DNA of 63,687 nt from Cyanobacteria bacterium RYN_339 (GCA_028287685.1 JAQBPE010000080.1:1-63687), one strand, 5' to 3'; counted from the stretch's first letter, positions 1 through 10,252 are shown. Notes: generated from the letters alone by a model not told the origin. Program-made: numbers and translations.

Positions 1-1348
1 GCTGCTCGCCGTCGAAAACCGGGATCTGAGGCTCCAGCCCCAACGCCTGCGCCTCGCAGACGCGGTCGCGGCCGGAGTTCTTCGCACGGTAAAGGGCCTG
101 GTCGGCCCGTTGCAACAGCTTGGCGGGGGACTCGAGCGGGTCTTCCAGGCAGGCCACGCCGAAGCTGGCCGTCACGGTGCCGATGGACTCGCCGTCCAGC
201 GTGTTGATCTGCAGCGCGCGGATGGCCTCGCGCAAGCGCTCCGCCGTTCGGACGGCGCCCTCGGCATCCGTCTCGGGCAGCAGCGCCACGAACTCCTCGC
301 CACCGTAGCGGGCGGCCAGGTCGCTTTGCCTCAGCGTTTCGCGCAGCGCGTCCGCCACCAGGCGAAGCACCTGGTCTCCCGTCTGGTGCCCGTGCTCATC
401 GTTGACGCGCTTGAAGCGGTCCACGTCCACCAGGATCACGGAGAAGGCGCCCTGGTACCGGCGCGCGCGGTCGGCTTCCTCGCGCAGGCGCTGTTGGAAG
501 AAGGCATGGTTGTAGAGCCCGGTCAGGCCGTCGCGCAGCGCCTGCTGCTTCACGTCCTCCAGGTAACGCAAGTTCACGGCCGCCATGGCCACCTGCCCGC
601 ACAGCGAGCTCAGCAGCGGCGCGGCGTCGATCAGGCGGTCGATGCCGTCCGGCGGCCCGTTGAGCCAGACCTCGCCGACGGGCCGGCCATGGGCGATCAG
701 GGGGATGGTGGCCACGTATTCGCGGCCTTCCAGCTTCCAATGGTAGGTGCCGTCCCGCTCGGCCAGTGCCCGCAGCTCGTCACGGCATTCCGCCGCGAAG
801 GCCGGCGGCTCGTCGGAGCCCCAGTCCAGCAGCGCCAGCTGGCCCCTCGGTGCGCCGGCGGCCTCGAGCAGGGGCGGCAACACCTGGCGGCCCAGGTCGT
901 CCAAGCCGTTGCAGCGGTTCAGCCCCTCCAGCAGCTCGTTCACGAACGACAGCGTGTAGCTGCGGTCGATCAGGTCATGCAGCAGGGCTTCCTCGCCGTG
1001 CGGCCGACGCTGGGAAGCGAAGTAGCGCCGCACCGCGTCCTGGATCGGGCGGTCACCGGATTCCTTGGAGAGCGCGGCCACCGCGCCCGCCTTCAAGGCG
1101 CTCAGCCCGGCCGGCTTGCAGCTCTCGCCTTCCCAAACGACGATCAGCCCGGGGGCCCCCTTGGCCCGCCGGAGGTCGGAGAGCAGGTGGACGACGTCGC
1201 AGGGGTACTGCGACAGGTTCCACACCACCAGGTCCTTGCCGGACAGACCGGTTCGCTTGGTGCAAATCGAGACTCCGTGAGGCTTGCAGCCCATCGCCAT
1301 GGCGCCGGCGAAGGTGGAGTCGCGGTCGAAGAGTGCTATCTTGCCCAT
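1..1348 (-). CDS. GGDEF-domain diguanylate cyclase, C-terminus truncated by window edge
   Basis: Minus-strand reading from ATG at 1348 gives MGKIALFDRDSTFAGAM...; GGEEFVALLPETDAEGA motif and DGLTGLYNHAFFQQRL; frame open to window start. Confidence 0.88.
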   Translation of the reverse strand, partial: MGKIALFDRDSTFAGAMAMGCKPHGVSICTKRTGLSGKDLVVWNLSQYPCDVVHLLSDLRRAKGAPGLIVVWEGESCKPAGLSALKAGAVAALSKESGDRPIQDAVRRYFASQRRPHGEEALLHDLIDRSYTLSFVNELLEGLNRCNGLDDLGRQVLPPLLEAAGAPRGQLALLDWGSDEPPAFAAECRDELRALAERDGTYHWKLEGREYVATIPLIAHGRPVGEVWLNGPPDGIDRLIDAAPLLSSLCGQVAMAAVNLRYLEDVKQQALRDGLTGLYNHAFFQQRLREEADRARRYQGAFSVILVDVDRFKRVNDEHGHQTGDQVLRLVADALRETLRQSDLAARYGGEEFVALLPETDAEGAVRTAERLREAIRALQINTLDGESIGTVTASFGVACLEDPLESPAKLLQRADQALYRAKNSGRDRVCEAQALGLEPQIPVFDGEQ

Positions 1349-1363
1349 CTGGCCCGCCCTTCC

Positions 1364-2026
1364 TTAGGCTACCTCGCCGGGATGGCCGAGGATCGCCTCC
1401 AAGGCGCGCACGAGGTTGACCGCTTCCGGCCGGCGGCCGGTGCTCCAGAGGTCGTCGAAGCGGGTCTCGCCGGCCAACGGCACCGGCGCCATGTCGCGGA
1501 TCTGCGTCATCAGCCGGCGCAGCTCGACCAGCGAGCCCGCTTCGCGGCAGAACCACTTGCGCAGCACCAACCGGTTGCCGCCTTGCGGGCAGGTCTGGTA
1601 GTCGACCTGGTCCATCAGGCGGTAGAGCAGCACCAGGCCGAAGCCGGCCGGCTCGCCGAGCACGTGGCTGGCACGCGTCTGGTCCACGCGCTCCGTGGGC
1701 TTGTAGCTAGCGCCGTGGGGCCCGCGGTCCACCAGGATCACGCTCAACAGCGACAGCAGGCCGCCGTTGAGGGTTTCCAGCACGATCTTCATCTGCACGG
1801 GGTGCCCCGGCTCGCGGGCGCAGGAGTGCTGCATGATGTTCGTGAGCGCCTCGTCGATGATCACCTCCATGTCCTCGACGTCGGCGGTGTCATGCAGGTA
1901 GGCGTCCAGGAACTTGCGGGCACGGTGGCGGCAAGGGCCGATCCGCCCCAGGTCGCTGGTGAGGAACAGCTCCAGGCTGTGGGTTTCGGCGGCAGCTGGC
2001 GGGGAAAGCGTCAGGGTCGCGGTCAT
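1364..2026 (-). CDS. RsbW-like anti-sigma factor / serine kinase (HATPase_c_2)
   Basis: IIDEALTNIMQHS N-box, ILVDRGPHG, GEPAGFGLVLLYRLMDQVDY motifs; next to STAS and PP2C genes. Confidence 0.85.
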   Translation of the reverse strand: MTATLTLSPPAAAETHSLELFLTSDLGRIGPCRHRARKFLDAYLHDTADVEDMEVIIDEALTNIMQHSCAREPGHPVQMKIVLETLNGGLLSLLSVILVDRGPHGASYKPTERVDQTRASHVLGEPAGFGLVLLYRLMDQVDYQTCPQGGNRLVLRKWFCREAGSLVELRRLMTQIRDMAPVPLAGETRFDDLWSTGRRPEAVNLVRALEAILGHPGEVA

Positions 2027-2028
2027 GA

Positions 2029-2379
2029 TCAGGCCCCTTTCACGGCGAGTTCGGTGCCGGCGCAGGCCACGTCCTCGTCAAGGAAGTTGAAGTACGATTC
2101 CAGCCCGCAGTACTGGAAGATCCGGCGCAGCCGGGCCGTGGCGTTCGTGAAGACGAAGCGCTTGCCTTCGGGCGCGAGAAGCTTCTCCAGGCGGATGAAC
2201 GAGCGGATGCCGGTGCTGTTCAGGTACGACAGCTGGCCGAGGTCCACCGTGAGCTCGCCCTTGCAGAGCGGGATGATTTGTTCGAGCTGGGTGTCCAGCT
2301 CCTGGGCGGCGCAAGAGTCCAGATCCCCGATCAGGGCCACGGTGAGGCGCTCCGGAGACTCGAAGATTTCGATTTTCAC
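2029..2379 (-). CDS. STAS-domain anti-sigma factor antagonist
   Basis: ELTVDLGQLSYLNSTGIRSFIRLEKLL phosphorylation-site motif. Confidence 0.9.
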   Translation of the reverse strand: MKIEIFESPERLTVALIGDLDSCAAQELDTQLEQIIPLCKGELTVDLGQLSYLNSTGIRSFIRLEKLLAPEGKRFVFTNATARLRRIFQYCGLESYFNFLDEDVACAGTELAVKGA

Positions 2380-2384
2380 GGGTC

Positions 2385-4154
2385 TTACTCCTTCCCAACG
2401 AGGGGGCCGACGGCGTCGACCTCCGCGAGCAACAGCGTCATGTCGTCCCAGGGTGAGGCCACGTCCACGTGCTCGCGGATCGCCCCCATCAGGCTCGCCA
2501 AGGCGTCCTCGATGGGCAGCGTGCCGGAGGCCAGGAGGCGCTCCTTGAACCGGTCTTCTCCGAATTCCTCGTCCGTGGGGCTGAGCGCCTCGATCACGCC
2601 ATCCGTGAAGAGGGCGATGCGGTCGCCCGCGCTCAGCTGGATCTGGTGGCTTTCGAGGGCGGTTTCGAAGTGCTTGGGGTCCAACCCCAACGGCAGGCCC
2701 CGACCCGCCAGGTCATGCATGCCGGTGCCGGTGACCCACACGCCCAGGTTTTGGCCCGCGGAGGCGTAGGTGAAGGTCCCGCTGGCCGCGTCGTAGACGC
2801 CCAGGAAGCAGGTGATGAAGCTACCGTCCTTGATGTCGTCGTGGATGCGCGAATTGACCTCGACCAGCACCTCGCGGGGTGTTTGGCCATAACGCAGTGC
2901 CATGCGCAGGGCGGTCCGGACCACGGCCATGTAAAGGGAGGCCGCGATGCCCTTGCCGGAGACATCCCCCAGCGTGATGGCAACTTGGCCATTGGCCAGC
3001 GGGATGATGTCGAAGTAGTCGCCGCCCACTTCCTGGGCGGCCTCGCAGGCGCCGACCACCTTGAGGCCGCCCACCTGGGGCACCTGCTTGGGGAAGAAGC
3101 TCTGCTGGATGGTGTGGGCGATGGCAAGCTCCGCCTCGATCAGGCGCTTCTGGTGCACCTGCACGAACTGGCGGGCGTTGTGGATGGCGAGCGCGGCATG
3201 GTTGCCCATGGCCTGCATCATCGCGAGATCGGAGTCGCGGAAGTTCCTCACGGACAGGCGCGAGCTGACGTAGAGCACGCCCAGCAGCTGGTTCTGGACG
3301 GCCAGGGGCACACACATGATGCTGGAGTCGCCGCTGCCCTCGCCGTCCGTAACGCAAAGGGCCTCGCCGGTTTCCACCACGGTGTCGACCACATGCCGTA
3401 AGTAGGTGGGCTCGACGGCCTCCGGGCCGCGGGCGGCCAAGATCACGAGGTCACGGTCTTGGGTGCCGAGCGCCAGCGCGACCTCGCCGCTGGTCAGGCG
3501 CAAGACCTGGTCCAACAAGTGTGCCAGGATGCGTTCCGCGTCCAGGCTGGACGACACGAGCAGGCTGGTGCGGTTCAGCGTCTGGAGCATCTCGTTGCGC
3601 TCGTTGGCTTGCTCGATCATGCGGGCGTTGCTCATGGCCACCCGGCCGAACTGTGCCAGCGATTGAAGCATCCAGACCTGCCCCAGCCCGAACGTCGCGC
3701 CCGCCGCGGCGGGGCGGTCGGCGTAGAAGACCAGGAAGTCCGGCTCCGTTTCCAGGGGCATGCAGATGATGGCGCGCGAACCTTCCGGCTCGCCGGTCTC
3801 CGCGCTGGCATGGACCTGGACGTAGGCCTGGCCGCTCTCCAGGGAGAAGCGCACGAGCGACTCGCTGACGAAGGGCCCGGCTCCCCAGGTGATCAGGCCG
3901 TCCTGCCGGCCCAGCAGGGCTTGCGCGCCGTTCGGGCCGTGGCGGAGGATCGCGCCACGGTTCGCACCCAGGGCGTCCATGCCGTGGATCAGCAGGGTGC
4001 CCAGGATCTCCTCCTGCATGGTGCTGTCGGCCACGGCATCGGAGAAGCGCCGCAGCGCCTCCAGCTTGGTGATTTCGTCGCGTCCGTCGCCGTCGTACGG
4101 CACGGTCGCGGTCAAGGGGTCGAGGGACCTCGACGTGGGAGAACGGGGGGGCAT
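2385..4154 (-). CDS. GAF-domain PP2C/SpoIIE-type serine phosphatase (RsbU-like)
   Basis: IQQSFFPKQVPQVGGLKVVGACEAAQEVGGDYFDIIPL and GDVSGKGIAASLYMA, LFTDGVIEA; GAF repeats upstream; start taken at MPPRSPTS. Confidence 0.92.
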   Translation of the reverse strand: MPPRSPTSRSLDPLTATVPYDGDGRDEITKLEALRRFSDAVADSTMQEEILGTLLIHGMDALGANRGAILRHGPNGAQALLGRQDGLITWGAGPFVSESLVRFSLESGQAYVQVHASAETGEPEGSRAIICMPLETEPDFLVFYADRPAAAGATFGLGQVWMLQSLAQFGRVAMSNARMIEQANERNEMLQTLNRTSLLVSSSLDAERILAHLLDQVLRLTSGEVALALGTQDRDLVILAARGPEAVEPTYLRHVVDTVVETGEALCVTDGEGSGDSSIMCVPLAVQNQLLGVLYVSSRLSVRNFRDSDLAMMQAMGNHAALAIHNARQFVQVHQKRLIEAELAIAHTIQQSFFPKQVPQVGGLKVVGACEAAQEVGGDYFDIIPLANGQVAITLGDVSGKGIAASLYMAVVRTALRMALRYGQTPREVLVEVNSRIHDDIKDGSFITCFLGVYDAASGTFTYASAGQNLGVWVTGTGMHDLAGRGLPLGLDPKHFETALESHQIQLSAGDRIALFTDGVIEALSPTDEEFGEDRFKERLLASGTLPIEDALASLMGAIREHVDVASPWDDMTLLLAEVDAVGPLVGKE

Positions 4155-4156
4155 GT

Positions 4157-4840
4157 TTACCTCCGGCCGGCGGGGAGCGTGAATGTGAAGGTGGTCCCGG
4201 TCCCGCATTCCGACACGACGGAGAGCGTGCCCCCATGGGCTTCGATGAGGTGCCGGGCGATCACCAGGCCCAGGCCGGTCTCGGGCTCGTCCGGGTCCAG
4301 CAGGCGCGGCAAACGGTCCGGGGCGATGCCGGGGCCCGTGTCGCTGATGGCGAATGCCACTTCGCCGGCTCCTGGTGAGGCGCCGAGCACGATGCTGCCG
4401 CCGGGTGGGGTGGCCTTCAACGCGTTGGTGATCAAGTTGTCGAAGATCTGGCCGAGCCGGCGCGGGTCGGCGATCACATCCGGCAGCTTGGGGGCCGCGC
4501 GGAAGGAGAGGTCGACGCCCCGCGCGGCGGCGATCGCCTCGAAGGCCTCGGACTGGCGGGAGAGCAAGAAGGCGGGGGTGAGTGCCTCGCGGGCCAGCGT
4601 CAGGTAGCCGTTCTGCAGGCGGGCGTAGTCCAGCGCGTTGCGGATCAGCAACTCGATGTCCTCGGACCGGCCGCGGATTTGCTCGAGGTAGAGTTTTTGT
4701 CGGGTGGTGAGCTCGCCGGCGGTGCCGTCTTCCAGGAGCTCCGAGAAGCCGGCGATGATCGTCAGCGGTGTGCGGATTTCATGGACGATGGCGCGGTACA
4801 TGAGGTCCCGCGACAGCGGGGGGAGCGGGGTGGTGGTCAT
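4157..4840 (-). CDS. Sensor histidine kinase (HisKA + HATPase_c), no TM segment evident
   Basis: VHEIRTPLTIIAGFSELL H-box; DTGPGIAPDRL; ETGLGLVIARHLIEAHGG. Confidence 0.9.
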   Translation of the reverse strand: MTTTPLPPLSRDLMYRAIVHEIRTPLTIIAGFSELLEDGTAGELTTRQKLYLEQIRGRSEDIELLIRNALDYARLQNGYLTLAREALTPAFLLSRQSEAFEAIAAARGVDLSFRAAPKLPDVIADPRRLGQIFDNLITNALKATPPGGSIVLGASPGAGEVAFAISDTGPGIAPDRLPRLLDPDEPETGLGLVIARHLIEAHGGTLSVVSECGTGTTFTFTLPAGRR

Positions 4841-4844
4841 CGGC

Positions 4845-5675
4845 TCACGCCAGCGTCTGCGTGGTCCAGGCCGAGACCTCGCGGGCCGGTTGCGGCGTGC
4901 CGAACGCCGAGTTGATGCCGTCCCACAACGCCACGCGCGCACGCAGGGCGGCCTGGATGGCCTGGTCGGCTTCGCGCAGCTTGGTCGGGTCGTCCTTGCA
5001 GAGGACCTCCAGCATGCTCATCGCCATGGGCGTGTGGTGCTCTTCGTCCAGCTGGATGTGGCGTTCGAGGTAGTCGATCAGGAGCGCGAGCTGGCCCGGG
5101 AACTTGGCGTTCAGATCCGCCACCAGGCTGCGGAACATGTCCGGGATCAGGTCTTCACGTCCCAGCGTGAAGGCGCCGGCGACGCCATGGGTCTTGCCGG
5201 CGTGGATCGTCTCGAAGGTGGTGGCGACGAACGCGCGGGCGGCGGCAGGGGCGCCGGCGCGCAGCAGGGCGTCCTGAACGGGCACGCCCTGGTCCAGCAG
5301 GCAGATGAAGGTGTCGATCGGCAGGGTGTTGGCCCCGCACTGCGCCATCGCGGCGCGGTAGAGCTCGAAGTGGCTCAGGTAGGACCCCTGCGTGTGGGGG
5401 CTCTCGATGTCGGTCTCCTCGCCCAACACGATCTCGTTGATCAGGCGCCGGCTGAGCGCATCGCCCACGGGCCGCCAGGGCAGCGTGACGCACGTGAGGT
5501 CGCGTTGCAGTGCCTTCAGGAGGCTCATGAAATCCCAGACCGCGAAGACGTGGTGCTCCATGAAGATCCTGAGGTGCTCGATGGATTTGATCGCTGCATA
5601 GACCGGGTGCCGGACGAGCCTGTCGCGGATCGGCTCGATCGAGGCCTTGAGGTCCATGCAGTTCGTGAGGGTCAT
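4845..5675 (-). CDS. DUF3050 / heme-oxygenase-like fold protein
   Basis: MEHHVFAVWDFMSLLKALQ and DEEHHTPMAMSML motifs typical of DUF3050/HO-like proteins; start 5675 or 5690. Confidence 0.75.
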   Translation of the reverse strand: MTLTNCMDLKASIEPIRDRLVRHPVYAAIKSIEHLRIFMEHHVFAVWDFMSLLKALQRDLTCVTLPWRPVGDALSRRLINEIVLGEETDIESPHTQGSYLSHFELYRAAMAQCGANTLPIDTFICLLDQGVPVQDALLRAGAPAAARAFVATTFETIHAGKTHGVAGAFTLGREDLIPDMFRSLVADLNAKFPGQLALLIDYLERHIQLDEEHHTPMAMSMLEVLCKDDPTKLREADQAIQAALRARVALWDGINSAFGTPQPAREVSAWTTQTLA

Positions 5676-5773
5676 CGTCGGTTCTCCCATTTCAACCTCC
5701 GTGTCTTGGCGTGCGCATGCCGCCCCCGGCCTGAGCCGCGGGGTCGGTGTCCTTGATGAATGCCCGGGGGGCG

Positions 5774-6193
5774 TTAGAGCCCGATCGGCTCGCGGGAGGA
5801 GACCTGGGTGTAAGCCAGGTACAGGATGTCTTCTTCCTTGCGGATGCGGGTCTTCAAGATCGTGTACAGCTTGCCGAAGTCGCGGGCCAGGTCGAGGCCC
5901 GTGCTTCCCTGCGAGTACTTGTCGAAGAACCCCATCGCCAGGCTGGAAACGATTTCCATGTCCTTGGCGAAGATGTCGATCGTACGCTTGAGGTTGACGT
6001 CCATCTCCCCGGCCCGCTTCAACATGGGGTACAGCTCGTCGTCTTCGCGGCGCAGGTGGGCAATCAGGTGGGCCTTCACGGAGAACAGCTTCTGCTTGCC
6101 GTCGACCGACGCGATGCCGGACTCCTTCACATGCTCCAAGGCGGAGACGATGCCGACGTGGTCCTCGGTCAGGCGTTCGATGAGGTGGGACAT
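5774..6193 (-). CDS. Hemerythrin-like (HHE) domain protein
   Basis: MSHLIERLTEDHVGIVSALEHV ... HLIAHLRREDDELYPML pattern. Confidence 0.85.
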   Translation of the reverse strand: MSHLIERLTEDHVGIVSALEHVKESGIASVDGKQKLFSVKAHLIAHLRREDDELYPMLKRAGEMDVNLKRTIDIFAKDMEIVSSLAMGFFDKYSQGSTGLDLARDFGKLYTILKTRIRKEEDILYLAYTQVSSREPIGL

Positions 6194-6254
6194 GGCAGCC
6201 TCCCCTTCGCACTTGGCGAATGTGAATAAACTTTATGAAGATATTTAGCGAACA

Positions 6255-6280
6255 CATCATCACGACTAATCGTGATTATG
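6255..6280. promoter_or_regulatory. Imperfect 26-bp palindrome, candidate operator upstream of the hemerythrin operon
   Basis: CATcATCACGActaaTCGTGATtATG; 10 of 11 arm positions pair. Confidence 0.45.
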
Positions 6281-6315
6281 TCAATGCGCTTTTTCTATTC
6301 TTCGCTTGAACGGCG

Positions 6316-8193
6316 CTAACTGCGCGTCAGAGCCCGTTCGCGGAGAGCCAGGTGGACCATCAGCAAGGACACGTCTGCCGGCGTGACCCCCCCGACGCGG
6401 CCAGCCTGGCCAACGGACCGCGGGCGCACCCGCGTCAGCTTGTCCTGGGCCTCGCGGCTCAGCCCCACCAGCGCCATGTAGTCCAGGTCTTCCGGGATGA
6501 CATGGTCTTCCTGCCGGAGGGTGCGCTCGATCTGCGCTTGCTGGCGCTTGATGTAGCCTTCGTACTTCGTTTCGATCGCGAGCTGCTCCGCCACCAGCGG
6601 ATCCACCTCGGCGGGATCGCGCCCGACGGCGCGCATCAGCTGGGCCATGGCCAGCTCCGGCCGGCGCAACAGCTCCTCCAGCGTCTGGCTGCGGTCAACG
6701 GCCTCGCCGGCTTCCGCCAGCAAGGCGGCAGCCTGGGCCGAGCCGGGGTTGATGCGGTGGGCCCGTAGCCAGGCCCGCTCGCGGGCGATCGCCTCGAGCT
6801 TGCGGCCGAACCGCTCGAACCGCTCGCTCGGCACGAGGCCCAGGGCAAAGCCCAGCGGCGTGAGGCGTTGATCGGCGTTGTCCTGGCGCAGGGTCAGGCG
6901 GTACTCCGAGCGCGAGGTCAGCATGCGGTAGGGATCCCGAATGTCCTTGGTGACAAGATCATCAACCAAGGTGCCGATGTAGCTTTCTTGCCGCGGGAAG
7001 ACCACCGGCGCCTGGCCCAGCGCATAGCGGGCGGCGTTGATGCCGGCAACGATGCCCTGGGCAGCGGCCTCTTCGTAGCCGGAGGTGCCGTTGATCTGTC
7101 CGGCGGTGAACAGGCCGGGCACGGCCTTGGCCATCAAGGTCGGGGTGAGTTGCGTGGCGGGCAGGCAGTCGTACTCCACGGCATAGCCGTAGCGGAGGAT
7201 CTTCGCGGCCTCCAGGCCGGGGATGGTCTTGAGGAAGGCCTCCTGGACGTCTTCCGGCATGCTGGTGGACAGGCCCTGGATGTACATCACGTCCTGGTCA
7301 AGGCCTTCCGGCTCGACGAAGATCGGGTGCGAGTCCTTGTCCTTGAACCGCACGACCTTGTCCTCGATCGACGGGCAGTAGCGCGGCCCGACGCCCTCGA
7401 TCTGCCCGCCGTAGATGGGCGAGCGGTCGAGGTTGGCCAGGATGATGGCGTGGGTCGCCGGGGTGGTGCGTGTCTGCCAGCAGCTCAGCTGGGGCAGGCG
7501 GGCGGCGGGCTCCAACAGGGAGAAGTGCGGCGCGTCCAGGTCGCCGCGTTCCTCTTCCATGCACGAGTAGTCGATCGAGGCGGCGTCGACGCGAGGCGGC
7601 GTGCCGGTCTTGAGCCGGTGCAGCTCGAAGCCCAGCGCGCGCAGGCTGTCGGAGAGCTTCTCGGCGGAGGGCTCGCCGGCGCGGCCGGCGGCGACCTGGG
7701 TCTGGCCGGTGTGGCACTTGCCCTTGAGGTAGGTCCCCGTGGTGATGACCACGGTCTTGGCTTCGTAGCGCTCGCCGGCGGCCGTGATCAGGACCAGGCC
7801 GCTCGGTCCGCGCTCCAGCACGTCGACCATGCCTTCGCGCAGCGTCAGGTTGGGTTGCTCCTCGCACACGCGTCGCATAAACGCGGCGTACTTCGCCTTG
7901 TCCGACTGCGCCCGCAGGGCTTGCACCGCAGGACCCTTGGAGCCGTTCAGCACGCGGATCTGCAAATAGGTGGCGTCGGTGGTGACGCCCATCTGGCCGC
8001 CCAGGGCGTCCACCTCGCGCACCAGGTGGCCCTTGGCCGGGCCGCCGATGGCCGGGTTGCACGGCATCGTGGCGATCTTGTCGAGCGCCAGCGTCAGCAT
8101 CAGCGTCCGCGCACCCAGGCGCGCCGCGGCAAGGCCGGCTTCCACGCCCGCATGTCCAGCGCCTATCACGATCACGTCCCAGGTCATGGTCAT
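6316..8193 (-). CDS. mnmG: tRNA uridine 5-carboxymethylaminomethyl modification enzyme MnmG/GidA
   Basis: [68 protein letters not shown]. Confidence 0.97.
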   Translation of the reverse strand: MTMTWDVIVIGAGHAGVEAGLAAARLGARTLMLTLALDKIATMPCNPAIGGPAKGHLVREVDALGGQMGVTTDATYLQIRVLNGSKGPAVQALRAQSDKAKYAAFMRRVCEEQPNLTLREGMVDVLERGPSGLVLITAAGERYEAKTVVITTGTYLKGKCHTGQTQVAAGRAGEPSAEKLSDSLRALGFELHRLKTGTPPRVDAASIDYSCMEEERGDLDAPHFSLLEPAARLPQLSCWQTRTTPATHAIILANLDRSPIYGGQIEGVGPRYCPSIEDKVVRFKDKDSHPIFVEPEGLDQDVMYIQGLSTSMPEDVQEAFLKTIPGLEAAKILRYGYAVEYDCLPATQLTPTLMAKAVPGLFTAGQINGTSGYEEAAAQGIVAGINAARYALGQAPVVFPRQESYIGTLVDDLVTKDIRDPYRMLTSRSEYRLTLRQDNADQRLTPLGFALGLVPSERFERFGRKLEAIARERAWLRAHRINPGSAQAAALLAEAGEAVDRSQTLEELLRRPELAMAQLMRAVGRDPAEVDPLVAEQLAIETKYEGYIKRQQAQIERTLRQEDHVIPEDLDYMALVGLSREAQDKLTRVRPRSVGQAGRVGGVTPADVSLLMVHLALRERALTRS

Positions 8194-8387
8194 GATTCTA
8201 CCAGATCACCGGTCGATCCGCCGTTCAAGCGGGCTTCCAGGCCTCGAAGGTTAAATTTCAAAAAAAACCTGTCAAGGGGCTATCAATATTGCGAATGAAA
8301 CGTTAAGATGACTATAAGGTTGAATAAACTTCTCTTAAACTCTCTCACTTCCCTTGACTCCCCCGCCCCGAAAGGAGCTTCCCCTTC

Positions 8388-9716
8388 ATGAACCGCAAGC
8401 TTCAGTTGGCCCTGGCTGCCAGCGTTGTCGTATCCGCGCTCGCCGGCTGCTCGAAGACCGCCCTCGTGGCCGGCGTGAGCCAGCCCAGCGACTCCACCGC
8501 CGTCGTCGCCGGCAAGCCCATCGAAGGCAGCGCCGTCGTCCGCATGAAGCCGGGCCGCACCCGCCTGGGCGCCACCTTGGCCTCCGGCGCCAAGTCGAAG
8601 CTCGCTATCGACGCGTTGGACATCTACGAAGTCACGCTGCCGAAGGGCAAGACCGTTGCGGATCTGAAGAAGGAGCTGGGCGACAGCGCCATGTACGTGG
8701 AGGCGAACACGACCTTCACGATGGCCGACCCGGTCGACACCTTGACCGGCCAGGGCCTCGGCACCGACGCGCCTCCCGTGGTGCCCGTGCCCGGCTTCAA
8801 CGACCCCATGAGCGACAAGCAGTGGGGCATCGCCAACACCCACCAGGCCGAGGCCATCGCGGCCTCGAAGGGCGGCTCCGACAAGGTCACGATCGCGATC
8901 GTGGACACCGGCATCGACCTGGGTCACCCGGACCTGAAGGACAAGATCGTCAAGGGCTACAATGCCACCGGCGTCAGCGGCCTGTTCGGCTTCGGCAGCC
9001 CGGCCGACGACAACGGCCACGGCACCCACTGCGCCGGCATCGCCGCCGCCATCTCCAACAACGGCACCGGCATCGTCGGCATGGCCCCGAACTGCCGCAT
9101 CATGCCCGTCCGCGTGCTGGCCGGCATGGGCTCCGGCTCGCTGCTGTCCGTTGCCACCGGCATCACCTGGGCGGCCGATCACGGCGCCGACGTCATCAGC
9201 ATGAGCCTGGGCGGCGCCGGCACGATGGACGCCCTGGGCGACGCCGTGAAGTACGCGCTCTCCAAGAACTGCGTGATCGTTGCCGCGATGGGCAACTCCG
9301 GCCACGAGCAGAACCCGGTCTCGTTCCCCGCTTCCTACCCCGGCGTGATCGCCGTGGCGGCGAGCGACTGGGACGACAACCACGCGTTCTTCTCGAGCTA
9401 CAACAAGTACTGCTCCGTGGCCTCGCCGGGCTGCAAGATCTTCGCCTCGACCCCGACCTACCCGGTCTGGCTGACGAAGAACACCGGCGGCCACATCACC
9501 AACAACTACTCCTGGATGAGCGGCACCTCGATGGCGACCCCGCTGGTCGCCGGCCTCTGCGGCCTGATCCGTTCGCAGCACCCCGGCATGAAGCCGGCCG
9601 ACGTGAAGGCGCTGCTGGAGCGCACCGCGGACAAGGTGCCCGACATGGGCGGCGCCGACTGGACCGAGCGCCTCGGCCACGGTCGCATCAACGCCCTGAA
9701 GGCCGTCACGCTCTAA
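8388..9716 (+). CDS. Subtilisin-like S8 serine protease, lipoprotein signal
   Basis: Lipobox VSALAGC; catalytic motifs IVDTGID, GHGTHCAG, SGTSMATPLVAG. Confidence 0.95.
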   Translation: MNRKLQLALAASVVVSALAGCSKTALVAGVSQPSDSTAVVAGKPIEGSAVVRMKPGRTRLGATLASGAKSKLAIDALDIYEVTLPKGKTVADLKKELGDSAMYVEANTTFTMADPVDTLTGQGLGTDAPPVVPVPGFNDPMSDKQWGIANTHQAEAIAASKGGSDKVTIAIVDTGIDLGHPDLKDKIVKGYNATGVSGLFGFGSPADDNGHGTHCAGIAAAISNNGTGIVGMAPNCRIMPVRVLAGMGSGSLLSVATGITWAADHGADVISMSLGGAGTMDALGDAVKYALSKNCVIVAAMGNSGHEQNPVSFPASYPGVIAVAASDWDDNHAFFSSYNKYCSVASPGCKIFASTPTYPVWLTKNTGGHITNNYSWMSGTSMATPLVAGLCGLIRSQHPGMKPADVKALLERTADKVPDMGGADWTERLGHGRINALKAVTL

Positions 9717-9730
9717 GCTCCTCGAAATTG

Positions 9731-9763
9731 GCCCCGGACCGAACGGTCCGGGGCTTTCTTTCT
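9731..9763 (+). terminator. Rho-independent terminator after S8 protease
   Basis: GCCCCGGACC-GAAC-GGTCCGGGGC perfect 10-bp stem followed by TTTCTTTCT. Confidence 0.88.
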
Positions 9764-9789
9764 GGCGCAAGAACCGCTAGGATCGACGA

Positions 9790-10242
9790 GTGAACAGCTT
9801 CCCCCCGATCCCTCCGCTCGATGCCAAGCAGGTCAAGGCGCTGGTGCGCATGATCCGCGTGCTGCGCTACGATCACCCCGCTTGGGGCGATGACGCGGTG
9901 GCCGAGGAGTTCGAGACGGTACAGCGCTGGCTGGCCTCCCAGGAGCGGCCGGCCCCGTTCCTCGAATGGCTGGAGACGCCGCGCTGGCGGGCGGGCTTCG
10001 ACCGGGCCGCGGCCCTGGCCGGGCGGGTCACGGAGCAACGGCAACGCGAGAAGGCCTCCCGCCAACGTTGGAAGGACGTCGTGCGCGACAAGCAGCCGTC
10101 CACCGCCGCCCAGCAACGCTACGTCACGCGGCTGGCCCGCCAGGCCGGCGAGCCGCTGGAGTTGCCGCCCGCCGATATGTCCAAGCTCGCCGCCAGCCGC
10201 GCCATCCAGCGCCTCAAGGCCTCTGCCCCACCCACCTCCTGA
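9790..10242 (+). CDS. Hypothetical protein
   Basis: Complete ORF with GTG/ATG-proximal context, co-directional with the next gene; no recognised family. Confidence 0.65.
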   Translation: MNSFPPIPPLDAKQVKALVRMIRVLRYDHPAWGDDAVAEEFETVQRWLASQERPAPFLEWLETPRWRAGFDRAAALAGRVTEQRQREKASRQRWKDVVRDKQPSTAAQQRYVTRLARQAGEPLELPPADMSKLAASRAIQRLKASAPPTS

Positions 10243-10252
10243 ATTAGGCCCG

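Noticed and set aside
110-2548. 812-aa + strand ORF
   Set aside because: Antisense to GGDEF/RsbW/STAS genes with clear motifs; spurious long ORF from GC-rich codon bias
8283-9770. 495-aa minus-strand ORF
   Set aside because: Antisense to the S8 protease with full catalytic triad
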